Assembly (NCBI GenBank): GCA_036169595.1
Contig: CM069765.1
Coordinates: 2,221,001-2,285,000 of the forward strand
DNA: 64,000 bases
Source of the DNA: Dictyostelium firmibasis
Taxonomy: Eukaryota > Evosea > Eumycetozoa > Dictyosteliales > Dictyosteliaceae
Reading direction: 5' to 3'
The notes under the pieces are model-generated. The model had not been told where the DNA came from, made no database searches, and saw only the letters and a list, made by a program, of their open reading frames with translations. Every line of letters starts with the position of its first letter. Position 1 is the first letter of the stretch. Both the position numbers and the translations under genes were made by a program. Shown here piece by piece: positions 35,019 to 53,231 of this stretch.

Positions 35019-35132
<114 letters not shown>

Positions 35133-35168
35133 AATGAAAAAAAAAAAATTAACTTTGTGTGGTAATGG

Positions 35169-35200
35169 ATGTGTGTGTGTGTGTGTGTGTTAGTGTGTGT
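35169..35200 (+). repeat. (GT)n run, possible G-box-like element
   Basis: About ten GT dinucleotides, then TTAGTGTGTGTT, 1.4 kb upstream of the gene at 36594. GT-rich motifs are the kind bound by the developmental factor GBF; no functional evidence is in the sequence itself. Confidence 0.5.
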
Positions 35201-36271
35201 TAATAACCTCTCTCTACGAGGAATTATTGCATTAATGTTATCTAGTCAATTTAACATTTAGAAACATCAAAAAAAAAAAAAAATAAATAAAAATAATAAA
35301 AATAAAAAGAAAAAAAAAATAAATAAACCACAACACACAACAGGTTGGCCAAGCAAACGAATAGTATTTCAAAAAACTACAATTAAACTTAACAACCTCT
35401 TTTTATTCTGAATCACTTTGAATAATAATTTTTTTTTTTTTTTTTTTTTTTTCTTCTCTCCCACCACCACCCAAATAAAATTTACCACACCACACTAAAT
35501 TATTCGTTATTTCAATGTATTTATATATCTATTATCATTATTTTAATTTAATTTTTTTTTTAATTTTTTTTTTCTTTCAATTTTTTTTTAAAAAAAAAAA
35601 ATTAATAAAAAAAAAAAAATAGACATAAATTACAACAATATTTGTACAACAAATATCGTCTTATTTATTGGGACAAACAATAGTAAATATAATAATAGTA
35701 ATAATATTCATCATCATCATCATCATCATCAATTTCATTTATAATTTGCTTTTTATATGTAGTTTTTTTTTTTTTTCACCAAATTAATCAATAGAATTAT
35801 TGTGCAAAATGATTTTTTTTAATTTTTTTATTTTAAATTAAAAAATAAAATAAATATACCTTTAAAAAAAAATAATTTCCAGTCTAACATCAGAAATAAT
35901 GGCACATTTTAATTTTTATTTTTTTTTTTTTCATTAATATTGTTCTTTTCTCAAAGAATTTATTTTTTATTAAATTGCAAATTCTATATTATTTTTAACA
36001 ACAACTCGTATATCTCACACCCGTAAATATTCACTTCACTATCATTATTATTTTTTTTTTTTTTAAAAAAAAAATTTTTTTAATTTTTTTTTTAGGGTGT
36101 ATGGGTGCTTCCACAACTATTTTAAGATTTAATTTAGGTTTTTTTTTTTTTTTTTTTTCATTTTTTTTAATTTTTATTTTCTTCAAAAATAAATTAAATT
36201 TTTAATCAAAAAATAGCCTCAAAAAAAAAAAAAAAAGAAAAAAAACTACAAAAAACAATCGACAAAAATTA

Positions 36272-36308
<37 letters not shown>

Positions 36309-36593
36309 AATAATTATTTTTTTCAATTTTTTTTTACCCCCATTGATTAATTATAGATATAAAAAAAATAGTTTTTTTTTTTATTTTTTTTTTTTTTTAT
36401 TTTTTTTTTTTCAACCACACATCATTTTTTTTTTTTTTTTTTTTTTTTCAAAATAATATTAATATTTTTTTTTTTCCACTCATAGTACCAAATAAAGATA
36501 AACAAAAGATAGATTAATAATTTTAAAAAAATTCCAATTTGTTTTTTTCAAAAAAAAAAAAAAATAAAAACAAAAAATAAAAAAAAAATAAAA

Positions 36594-37176
36594 ATGGAAA
36601 TTATTGAAAATATTGAAGAATTGGCACCACAAGTTTTATTCAATTTCAAAAACAGTGGCAATAATATATTGGTTGGAAGTCCAAATTTATTTGGTGGAAT
36701 TTTACATCATAATGGAATAGGTAATATAAATAACTCTTCATTCAAAAGAACCTCAATTAAATCAAATTCAACCACAAATTTATTATCCTCATCACCATCT
36801 TTAACTACAAATCAAACAATCAACTTAACTAAAAATAATAGTGGCAACAACAGTGAGTTTGACTTTGTTCCATCATCCCCAAGCAGAAGTTTATTGTCGT
36901 CCTCTTTAAACAATTCAAATATTAGTAGCAACCAGAGCTCCATTAGTAAGCCATCTTCTCCATTGTTTCCAGAAGTTCCAAATGAGGCACCAATCCCAAC
37001 CGTATTTTCTTTTGGATCTTCCAAGAATTCATTAATCCCATCTTCCCCACTCTCCAATTCTTCTGATGTTCTCTTAGGAAGTTCCTCTGATGCTTTCGGA
37101 TCATTACTCTCTTCATCTCCATCTCATTCAGTTCCATCTTCACCACCAACTTTTTTAAAAAATAAAAATACGAATA

Positions 37177-37209
<33 letters not shown>

Positions 37210-37220
37210 GTAACAACAAC

Positions 37221-37263
<43 letters not shown>

Positions 37264-38348
37264 TTAATAATAATAATAATAATTCAATTAAATTTCATAA
37301 TTACAATGGCAACCCAATCTCTCCATCAACAAGTTTTTCAAATCTTTTGTCAACATCCCCAAATGTTTCATCTTCATCGCTAAACAATGCATTTAAATCT
37401 TGTACCATTAGTTCACCAAATATTAATAGTGGTTCCTCACCAACTTTATTTTCATCAAATAATAATGATAATAATAATAATAATATAAATACCAATAATA
37501 ATAATTCAATTCAATGCACTTTAAATGAATGCTTATTATGCTTGAGAGGACAACCAGAAGTATTAATTAAATCACCAACCTGGGCCAGTATAATGCGTGT
37601 TGTATTTTTTACTCTTCATAATGAAATGCCTGACAAACAATTCTTTTCATTAAAAACCGATGTATATGATTTTATGACAGGCCATTGGGATATCTTGTGT
37701 TTAAATAAGAAAAAATCTGATAACTGGCATAAACAAATTCAAGATATGCTAAGTCATAGTAAAAATATTTTTGAATCTGGTATGGATAAATTCAAACAAA
37801 ATGGCTTTTGGAGATTAAAACAAAACGTTGATCCATGGGTATTACCACAGAAGGGAAATAGAAAAGGTTCTTCTTCAAATTGTGCATCACCAGCCTCCAG
37901 TGCTCTTTCCCCATTATCCTCCTCATCTGGTTTCGTACCAACTTTAGGCTCACCATTAATGCTCTCTTCTGCAAGTCCATCAAAGTTATACTCTAGAATT
38001 TTCTCTGATGAAATTTCAATCAGTAATGGTGGTAGAAAAAGATCACTCTCTGCTATTGACCCACATACTTCATCTTCTTTGTCTGCCTCTTCTCCATCAA
38101 TTTTGAACTCACCATCACTTGATATTCAAATGGATCTTGAAATTAGAAAAAAGAGAAACTCTAGTTCTGATTACTACTCTGGAAGTACTTCCAGTCGTAG
38201 TTTAACCAATAGTTGCCACAATAGTCCATTGGTTAATTCTTCTCCAATCAAATCTACAAATAGTTATAAGAATAACAATAGCAAACAACATCATAGTTCT
38301 TTGTTTAACTCTAATGATTCTGAATTGTACATTGATGAAGACCAGTAA
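36594..38348 (+). CDS. Ser/Asn-rich protein with a possible winged-helix domain (584 aa)
   Basis: Single exon after a 50-nt A-rich leader. The N-terminal 190 residues are Ser/Pro/Asn-rich with many Ser-Pro-Ser sites, and poly-Asn follows. A compact conserved-looking region of about 100 residues (from LNECLLCLRGQPEV to NVDPWVLP) lies near residues 305-420. It has helix-helix-NWHKQIQ...LS...F.SG...GFWRLK, a pattern reminiscent of forkhead or ASH2L-type winged helices in which the recognition helix precedes a wing ending G-x-W-x-L. The tail is Ser-rich with a GGRKRSLS site. It is probably a nuclear regulator. The fold call is by eye and uncertain, and no gene name is recognised. Confidence 0.7.
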
Positions 38349-38943
38349 ACAATCAACTATCAAATAATTATAATATTTCTTTCTCCGATCGATATATAAA
38401 GTATAATAATAGTTTTTTTTTTCCCTTTTGATATATATAAAAAAAAAAGATAAAAAAAAAAATATAAAAAAAAAAAAAAAAAGCAAAAAAGCAAATATAA
38501 TGTATAAAGTTTTGTAATAATAATATACTTAAAAAGGTAAACAAATTCCAAAGAAAAATCATATATAAAATAAAATAAAAAATTGTATAAAAAATAATAA
38601 TAAAACTTAAAATAAATTATAAAACTTCTTCAATTGGAAGTAAATAAATTAAAAAAAAAAAAAAAATTGAATTCCAGATGTTTGTATTCCATTAATTCTT
38701 TTTTAATAATCAAAAGTCAAAAAAAAAAAGGTTGTGGGTTAATTTTTATTACTATTTAATTTATTTTATTTTTTTTGTATTTACCATATGTTACCCACAC
38801 CACCCACAAAGTTTTATTTTTTTTTATTTTATATTTTTAAACTTTTTTTTTTTTTAATTTTTTTAATTTTCCTCATTAAATGTACTAGATAAACTAATCA
38901 AATAATATTATAATAGGAATAAAAAAAATAAAAAAAATAAAAA
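38349..38943. other. intergenic spacer
   Basis: 595 nt of A+T-rich spacer. It has a CACACCACCCACAAAG piece at 38795-38812, possibly part of the next gene's promoter. No gene seen. Confidence 0.5.
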
Positions 38944-40439
38944 ATGAAAACTATTCTTTTTATTTTTATAACAATAACATTTTTTTTTTCAAATATAATT
39001 TGTGAAAAAGGTGAAAATGATAATTGTGAGTTTATTAAAATTCAAAGTACATTGGAACCAAAATCAATTTATATTTCATACTCTAACAATAATAACGCAA
39101 GAGTTGATTTTTTAAAATTACAAAACAATTCGAAATCATTTCAAGTTTTCCAGTCAAATTTAAATGAACTTAATCATATTGAATTTCTTTCAGTGACCTC
39201 AAATTCGAGTGTAAATATTTAGTTTTTAATTTTCAATAAAGAAAAACAGAGAAATATTTTTTATATTAAAAAGTATTAAAATAAAAAATAATAATTAATT
39301 AGATATTAGCTAAAACAAATAATGAATATGCAGAACAGATACAATGGGGTAATTTTTCATCGAGATCTTTTTCATTCAAATGGGATAATGAATTATACCA
39401 GCCATTTTACACGATGGATCAATGTAAAGTAAACAATAACTCCTTTGATTTATCTATTGGGAAATTGACAGCAATGGTAGTTAGTGGAAGTGGTAACTTT
39501 TCAATTTTGAATGGACATATCTTAGGTAATGAAAAAAAATTCGAATATGAATCAAATATTAGAGTTGTTAATAATGATTTGAAATCATTCAAATCCTCAT
39601 TTGATATAGAAAATAATGTTCATTATTCTTTAGTTTATGATAAAGTCAAAAATAATAATACAAATGGTAGTAATAGTAGTTCAAACTTTTACTTGGTTGT
39701 TACAAACTTGAATAATATCACTAATCTAGGTAGTAACTCAACTATTTCAGAACAACCTAAAATAACATCCACTGTTTCAATCAATATCCCAAATATAGAA
39801 TTTAAATCCATGGGGATATCAGGTTATAATCATACTATAGTTATTAGTGGTTTTGATAATAAATCGAATTCTACTAAATTCTACTTAATTGATGTAATAA
39901 AAAACAACTATACTTCAACCAATAATGATAATACTACCAACTATAAAACAGATGTTTTTCAATCAAATCATACTTTACTATTTGAAAAGAATTTTACAAT
40001 TTCCAACTATATAAAATCATCAAATTCAAAATATTTAATGATTTATTCAATTGAATCAAATTTGGTTTCAGTTTATAATATCAAAGAAAATGTTTTTTAT
40101 GAATATTCCAATTTGGAAATTAGTTTTCCTGATGGTTATTCAATCAATGAAATATTCTCAAGTGGTTTAAATGAGACTGTATTAAAATCAATGCTAATTG
40201 ATAATTCCAATAAAATCAACACTAATAATGAGGGGAGCAATGCAAAGAGAATCAAACAAACAATTGTCATTGTATCAGTTGTCGTTACATTATGTGTTTT
40301 GGCAATAATTGGGGGTGCTATATTCTTAATCATTAAAAAGAGAAATTCAAGAGTGAGCTTCAAAAGATTAGATAAAGAAAGAGAACTTCATAAATATCCA
40401 CAAGATAACATTACAATTCTTCTTCAAAATTATAAATAA
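38944..40439 (+). CDS. type I single-pass membrane glycoprotein, unknown family (467 aa)
   Basis: Exons 38944-39210 and 39303-40439, joined in phase. A signal peptide (ILFIFITITFFFSNIIC) starts the protein. The long extracellular region is Asn/Ser-rich with many N-x-S/T glycosylation sites and few Cys. One transmembrane helix follows (IVIVSVVVTLCVLAIIGGAIFLII), then a stop-transfer KKRNSR and a short basic cytoplasmic tail ending ILLQNYK. The layout resembles the Dictyostelium cell-surface proteins of unknown function that carry a transmembrane segment near the C-terminus. I see no EGF, IPT/TIG or lectin motif. Confidence 0.78.
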
Positions 40440-40529
40440 GGTTTTTTTTTTGTTTCTAAAGGATCCATTAAAAATAAATCAAATATACTGTTATTTTTTA
40501 TTTATTTTTTGTTTATTCATTTTTTTTTC

Positions 40530-43027
<2,498 letters not shown>

Positions 43028-43445
43028 TGGTTATTGTTGAAAAAAATTTATGAAAATTAAAAAAAACATTTTTTCCCACAAAAAAAATAAAAAAAATTTA
43101 TTTACAAGAATTTTTTACTTATTTGCAAGTAAAATTTTTATTAAAAACTAGAAAAAAAATACAAATAATAAAAAAGATAGAATATTTTATCAAAATTAAT
43201 GATATTAAAAATTGTTTTTTTGTGGTGGTTTTGAAAAAAACCTTTTGTTATTAAAACAGTTGAAATATTATTATAAATCCAATTGCAAAAATAAAAAGAC
43301 AACACACATAAATTATTTATAAACTAAATATGATATTTTACTATGATACTTAATTTTTTATAATTTATATGCGAATGAAAGATTATTATATACAATTTGA
43401 TTTTTTTTTTTTTTTTTTTTTTTTTTAGAACTTTAAAAAAACACC
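43028..43445. other. intergenic spacer
   Basis: 418 nt between the FANCE-like gene start and the histone stop. Only A+T-rich sequence and a poly(T) run next to the histone 3' end. I see no classic histone 3' stem-loop just past the stop. Confidence 0.5.
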
Positions 43446-43907
43446 TTAATAGATTTGAGATGAACCTTCAGTTGATTTTTTGGTTGTTTTCTTCTTCTTT
43501 TCACCGGTGGATTGTTGTGGAGTTGGTAAAACACCACCGTATGCGATGGTTACGTGTTGGAAGAGAGAATTTAACTCGAGATCATTACCGACGGCCCAGT
43601 TAATGTGTTGTGGGGTGATACGGGTCTTTTTGCTGATTGAACAAGTATTGTGAGCTAACTCTAAAATTTCGAATACTAAATATTCAAGGACGGCAGCTAA
43701 ATAGACTGGAGCAGTGCTTTCAACACGTGGTGCGAATCTACCTTCACGTAATAATCTATCAACACGAGAGACTGGGAAAGTGATACCAGCACGAGCTGAA
43801 CGTGATTCTGGTTTGCTCTTTTCACCGTTTTTGTTGACACGTGGGATAGTTCTCTTTGGTTTTGTGGCGGCGGCTGGTTTTGAAGTGGCTGGTTTGGTTT
43901 CTGACAT
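43446..43907 (-). CDS. H2AX: histone H2A with C-terminal SQ motif (H2AX type, 153 aa)
   Basis: Single exon. A histone-fold core of H2A type runs from [21 protein letters not shown] through [17 protein letters not shown] to [20 protein letters not shown]. The N-terminal tail is unusually long and Lys/Pro/Ala-rich (about 40 residues). The C-terminal tail is Lys/Thr-rich and ends Ser-Ser-Gln-Ile-Tyr, so Ser150-Gln151 plus a terminal aromatic residue fits the SQ-x-hydrophobic signature phosphorylated by PIKK kinases at DNA breaks. Dictyostelium H2AX is known to be phosphorylated by DNA-PK. The core departs from canonical H2A at several places (for example LVFEILELA for LTAEILELA). H2A.Z is excluded by the SQ tail. 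The symbol is assigned from the motif and memory of the locus. Confidence 0.88.
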   Translation of the reverse strand: MSETKPATSKPAAATKPKRTIPRVNKNGEKSKPESRSARAGITFPVSRVDRLLREGRFAPRVESTAPVYLAAVLEYLVFEILELAHNTCSISKKTRITPQHINWAVGNDLELNSLFQHVTIAYGGVLPTPQQSTGEKKKKTTKKSTEGSSQIY

Positions 43908-44532
43908 TTTAAAATTTATTTATTGAAAAAAAATTGGTAGTGAATACTATAGTATAAAAATAATTAAATATTAATAAATTGTTTATAATTTTTTATTAAT
44001 TAAAATGAGAATTATTTTACGATTATTATTTTTTTCTTTCTTTTTTGCTATTTTTTTTAGCGATAAAAAAAAAAAAGAAAGAATAATAAAAATATCCACA
44101 GAATATTTAGTTGTTAAATATTTTTTTTATTTATTATATATCAAAGGTCCACATACATTAAAAATTATACTTTAAACTGTTTTTGTGATATGGAAATAAT
44201 GAAAGTGAAAAAAAAACTTTAAATATTTTGCAATTTTTGAAATTTTTCAAATTTTTTTCTCGCACAAAATCAACACCACACATATAATTTTTTTTTCATT
44301 TTGGATTTTTACTTTTTGAAAAAAAAAAAATTAGTTGTTTTTAACTGTCAAAAAAAAAAATTTAAATTTGAATTTTTAATTAGTGCGCGCGCATCAAAAC
44401 AAAAAAAAAATTGTTGTTTTTTTTTACTTTACATTTTTTTTTTTTTTTACTTTACATTTTTATTTTTTTGTTTTGTAAAAATTTATTTTCAGGTATTTGA
44501 AAAATTTATTAAATTATCTTAATTATGTTTTA

Positions 44533-44569
<37 letters not shown>

Positions 44570-44850
44570 AATAGTTATAGTTGCAATGTATTATTTTATC
44601 AATTTTTAAAAATTAAAAAAAAACTAAAAAATAGTTAAAATAATAAATTAAAATTAAAAAAACAAATTAAAAATAAAAAAAAAAAAAAATAATAATAATA
44701 GTTAAAGATTACATGTATTATTTAATTTTTTTTTTTTTAACTTTAGTTTATTATTTTAATTGTTATTTTTTGTTATTAAAATTGTTAATTTTTTTTTTTT
44801 TTTTATTTTTTATTATTGTTATTTACTTTTTTTATTTTTTTTAAAAAAAA
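43908..44850. other. intergenic region upstream of the histone gene
   Basis: 943 nt. A+T-rich except for CTCGCACAAAATCAACACCAC at about 44260-44280 and the palindrome TGCGCGCGCA at 44384-44393. It holds the histone promoter and the 3' flank of the next gene. Confidence 0.5.
44384..44393. promoter_or_regulatory. CG-rich perfect palindrome TGCGCGCGCA
   Basis: A 10-nt self-complementary GC island in nearly pure A/T DNA, about 480 nt upstream of the histone start. Possible transcription-factor site, for example E2F-like, given the S-phase gene next door; inference only. Confidence 0.3.
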
Positions 44851-49059
<4,209 letters not shown>

Positions 49060-49083
49060 TTTATTTTATTTTTTTTTTTTTTT

Positions 49084-49118
<35 letters not shown>

Positions 49119-50448
49119 GTTTTTTAAGGGTTTTTTTGATTTTTTTCATACTTCATTTTTACAAAAAAAAAAAAAAAATAATTTCGAAAAAAAATTTTTA
49201 AAATTAATTAATTTGTTTTTTTTTATTTTTTTTCAATCACACTCCATGATTTGGTTTTTTATAATTTCACCGAAAAAAAAAAATAAAAAAAAAAAAAATA
49301 AAAAAAAATAAAAAAAATTGGGAGAGATATACATACAAATTGATGATTTTTTTAAAAAAATCTATATTTTAATTGACGAAAAAAAAAAAAAAAATTTAAA
49401 AAAAAATTTAAAAAAAAATAATAATTTATAAATGGGGAATTGGCAAAAGATTAAAATCAAAGATCGATGGTTAACGAAAATTTTAAAGAAAATTTATTGG
49501 TGAATTGAAAAAAAAAAAGATTATTGCTATCAATTGGTTGTTGGTGTTTTAGATAAATAAAAATGAAAAAAAAAAACAAGAAACTTAAAAAATAAAAAAA
49601 ATATAAAAAATAAAAAAATAAAAAAAAAAAGTTTGATGTTTATAGATTTTATAACAACAATAAAACTGACCTTCGACGTTTTTTCGATATAAAACAAAAT
49701 AAAAAAAAAAAGAAAAAAAAAATAAAAAAAATAAAAGAAAAAAAAAGAAAAAAAATTTTTAAAAATAAAAATTGAAAAAAAATTTTTGAAAAAAAAAAAA
49801 AAAAAATTTTTGAGATCCACACACACATAACACTTGCAACATCTCGCTGATTTTGTGCACTTATAAAATATCTTAAAATCACAAAAGCAATGAAAAAAAA
49901 AAATTACACCAATTTTTTTTTTTAAAATTTTAAAAAAATTTAAAAAAATGAAAAAAATTAAAAACTCGCAAAATAGTGGGTCAATTATCAAATAATAGCA
50001 CACAAAAATCCAAAAGAACTATTCAAGAAATTTAAATTCGAAAATAGGTTAGAGAATATAAGATAAAAATAAAGCAAAGGATTAATAACATATGCGTTCT
50101 TTATTTTATTTTTTTTATAATATCTTTTTTTTTTTTTGAAAATTGGCAAATATTAAAAAAAAAAAATGTTCTTTTCTCAATAGACAATACTTTTTAAATA
50201 AGCAAAAATTGGATAAAAAAAAAAAAAGGTATTAAAATAAATCAACCAATTTTTGACAAAAAATATCAAAAAAAAAAGAAAAAAGTAAAAAAAAAAAAAA
50301 TAAAAAAAAAAAAAAGAGTTTTTGAATTTTCGAATTAAATCTTTTTTTTTTATCTATACCAAAATAATTCTTTTTTTTTTTTTTTTTGATAGTTGAAATA
50401 AAATCCCCAAATAATCCAATATTAGATTACACAAACTTTTTTTATTAT

Positions 50449-50483
<35 letters not shown>

Positions 50484-50972
50484 CATACCAAATTCAAGTA
50501 TTATAGAATGAAAAAAAGATTCAAAATAAATAAATCAATGATTATAGCATAATACATACCTTTTTTTTTTTAAAAATTTTTTTTTTTTTTTTTTTAATAT
50601 ATATATATATATTAATTATTTATTTGTTACTTATTTGTATTATTTGAATTTTTTATATTTTCGTTTATTTATTTTATTTTTTTTTAATACAGTTTTTAGT
50701 TATAGTTCTATTTCTATGTAAATAAAAATTGATTATGAGGTTTTAGCTGTTAGCCATTTTTTAACTTTTTTTTTTATTTTTTTTTTTTTTTGAAATTTTT
50801 TAAATTTTTTTTTATTTTTTTTATTTTTTTGAAATTGCATTAATTTAAAACAACTTAATTAAGTCTTTTTATTTCTTTTTTTATTTTTTTTTTTATTATT
50901 TATTTCTTTATTTTTTTTATTTTTTAAATTTTTTTTTTTTTTTAACTATTAAAAAAATATATCAAATATAAA
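49060..50972. other. divergent intergenic region, 1.9 kb
   Basis: Promoter region for two divergent genes. It is almost entirely poly(A)/poly(T) with short mixed pieces at 49430-49530, 49640-49690 and 49815-49890. An (AT)n run lies near 50599-50612. No RNA gene or frame is supported. Confidence 0.5.
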
Positions 50973-51722
50973 ATGTTAAGCAAAGAAGATGTTGAAAAAA
51001 TGAATGTAAAAGAGTTACAAAAAGAACTCTCAACATTTGGATTGGATACAAAAGGAAAGAAAGCAGAATTACAAACTAGATTATTAGAACATATAAATAA
51101 GAATGATACCAATACATCTTCCTCTTCATCAGTTACATCACCAACAACAACACAAAAATCTGATACTTCATCAAATGAATCGATAAAAAATAATACATCA
51201 CCAACAACAGGAACAGCTCCAACGACAACAGCAGCAGCAACACCAACATCAACAAAATCACAAAATAATGGTAATGAAAATATGGATGTAGGAACAATGA
51301 CAGAAGAAGAAAGAAGAATTCATAGATTAAATAAATTTGCACCAGGAGGTGCCACAGCAGCAGCAGGTGCACCATCAACAACATCATCATCATCATCATC
51401 ATCATCATCACCAAAAAAAAATAAAATACCAACAGCTGCAGCATTGGAAGAGGAGAAAAGAAAAAGATTATTAAAATTTGGAACAGCACCAATATCAATT
51501 ACATCACCACCACCACTCCCAGAGCCAAAGGTAAAAGTACCAAAATCCAAAATTCATGTCAATAAAAAAGAGGAAATATATGGATCAGTCAACGAAGTCA
51601 TTGATAGAAAAAAGAAATTTGGACTCACTTCATCACCAACAAAATCAACCACTGTTAATACTACTTCTGCTTCTTCAAACGGATTATCAGTTGAAGAAAG
51701 AAAAAAGAAATTTTCAAAATAA
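50973..51722 (+). CDS. SAP-domain protein, SARNP/Tho1-like (249 aa)
   Basis: Single exon. Residues 1-42 form a SAP domain (MNVKELQKELSTFGLDTKGKKAELQ, then RLLEHI). A Ser/Thr/Ala low-complexity linker follows. After it come repeated short basic motifs of the RxxRFG type: RRIHRLNKFAP, EEKRKRLLKFG, DRKKKFGL and ERKKKFSK. An N-terminal SAP plus repeated (K/R)R..RFG elements is the layout of SARNP (CIP29) and yeast Tho1, TREX-associated factors in mRNA export that bind the helicase UAP56. Orthology is likely but inferred by layout. It is convergent with the HMG-box gene, with 155 nt between the stops. Confidence 0.8.
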   Translation: MLSKEDVEKMNVKELQKELSTFGLDTKGKKAELQTRLLEHINKNDTNTSSSSSVTSPTTTQKSDTSSNESIKNNTSPTTGTAPTTTAAATPTSTKSQNNGNENMDVGTMTEEERRIHRLNKFAPGGATAAAGAPSTTSSSSSSSSSPKKNKIPTAAALEEEKRKRLLKFGTAPISITSPPPLPEPKVKVPKSKIHVNKKEEIYGSVNEVIDRKKKFGLTSSPTKSTTVNTTSASSNGLSVEERKKKFSK

Positions 51723-51877
51723 TAATAACAAAAAAAAAGAAAAAAAAAAAAAAAAAAAAAGTAAAAAATAAAATTTTAACAAAAAAAAAAATAAAATCTT
51801 TATATATACACAGTTGTTTAATTTTTTTATTATTACTATTTTTTTTTTTTTTTTTTAATAAATAAATGAGATTATAA

Positions 51878-52381
51878 TTATTTTTTAAAAGTAGCAGCTT
51901 TTTCAACATATTTCTTCTTTTCACTTGGATGTAATTCTTTCCATTCTTTACCAAGCAATGAAGAAACCATTGCGTTTGTTAATTCTGGATTGTTTATTCT
52001 TAATTCTTTTCTTTTATCCATTGTAAATAAAATGAATGCATTGGGTGGTTTCTTTTCTTTTGGTTCAGCAGATTTTGATTTTGATTTAGATTTAGAGTTA
52101 TTATTATTATTACTATTATTATTACTACCATTGTTATTATCAATATCAAAATTTTCGTCAGTGGTTTCATTTTCATTATCATCATAATCATTATCATCAC
52201 TTAGATCATAATTATCAAGATTTTCAAGATCATCATCACTATCTAATGCCATATCACTATCGGTGTCCTCTTCAAATGCATTGGTTAATGATGTTGGTAA
52301 TTGAAAGCTTTCAACTTGTGGTATTATTGGTGGATTTATATTGTTACTAAATAAATTATTGTTATTATTGTTTGTATTCAT
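51878..52381 (-). CDS. HMG-box protein with acidic N-terminus (167 aa)
   Basis: Single exon. There is a long acidic Asp/Glu/Asn region at residues 35-90, then a KSKSKSKS stretch, then an HMG box from about 107 (KKPPNAFILFTMDKRKELRI, with WKELHPSEKKKYVEKA). The protein stops at FKK shortly after helix III begins, so the usual final helix and basic extension are missing. HMG boxes bend DNA; acidic regions often modulate binding. A cryptic downstream exon was looked for; the next bases are poly(T)/A and the SAP gene's 3' flank. Confidence 0.82.
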   Translation of the reverse strand: MNTNNNNNNLFSNNINPPIIPQVESFQLPTSLTNAFEEDTDSDMALDSDDDLENLDNYDLSDDNDYDDNENETTDENFDIDNNNGSNNNSNNNNNSKSKSKSKSAEPKEKKPPNAFILFTMDKRKELRINNPELTNAMVSSLLGKEWKELHPSEKKKYVEKAATFKK

Positions 52382-52454
52382 AATTTTATAAAATTGGGAT
52401 TCTTCTTCAATTCCGATTGAAGAATTTTATTTAATATGTACATTCAAAAAATTT

Positions 52455-52487
<33 letters not shown>

Positions 52488-53231
52488 AAAATATTATTTA
52501 ATTTTAATATTTTAATATTTTAAAATTTTTTTTATTTTTATTTTTTAATTTTATTTATTAAAAAAATTATACTAAAAATTATATAAATAAATATACTTTT
52601 TAATAAAATAAAGAGTTTAATCTAAATTTTTTTTTCTTTCCATTTCAGGATTTTTTTATAATGATTGTTGGAATATTCACATCTTCCTCAAAATTTTTTT
52701 TTATTTTTTTTTGTGTACCAATTGGATTTCAATCTGAAAAAATTAACCCCAAAATTATTGGGAGTTATTATAATTATACTAATCATTATTTTTTTATAAT
52801 AATTTTTTCTTTTTTAATAACAGCCAAAACTTCCATCGAAATTTCAATTTTGGGAAATAATAAATTCAATATTACCATAATCATTATATAAAAAAAAAAA
52901 AAAAAAAAAAAACAATTTAATAAAAATTAAAAAAATATCCAACTACAAAATTTTTAGATTTTATTTGTTTCAGTTGAAAATGATAAAAAAAAAAAAAAAA
53001 TTGTTGATAATAACCAACTTTTTTGGTATAATGTGTATTGGGAAAAAAAAAAAAAATTATTTAATTTAAAATTTACTAAATTTGGATTTATTATTTTTTA
53101 AAATTAAAATTAACTTTTTTTTTTTTATTATATTTTTTATTTTTTTAATATATATGTATTATTTTGTTTTATTTTATTTTATTTTATTTTATTTAATTTT
53201 ATTTTTGTTTTTTTTTTTTCAATAAATTAAT
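52382..53231. other. intergenic spacer
   Basis: 850 nt between the HMG-box start and the SND1 stop. A mixed-composition piece at 52640-52890 stays open for 76 codons on the plus strand but reads as hydrophobic low-complexity sequence with no family resemblance. TTTTA pentamer repeats lie at 53166-53205. Confidence 0.5.

Noticed and set aside
43028-43445. Histone 3' stem-loop downstream of the H2A stop
   Set aside because: No 6-bp stem with a 4-nt loop found near the stop; the region is A/T only.
52661-52891. 76-codon frame downstream of the HMG-box gene's start
   Set aside because: Phe/Ile-rich translation of A/T DNA, no recognisable domain.
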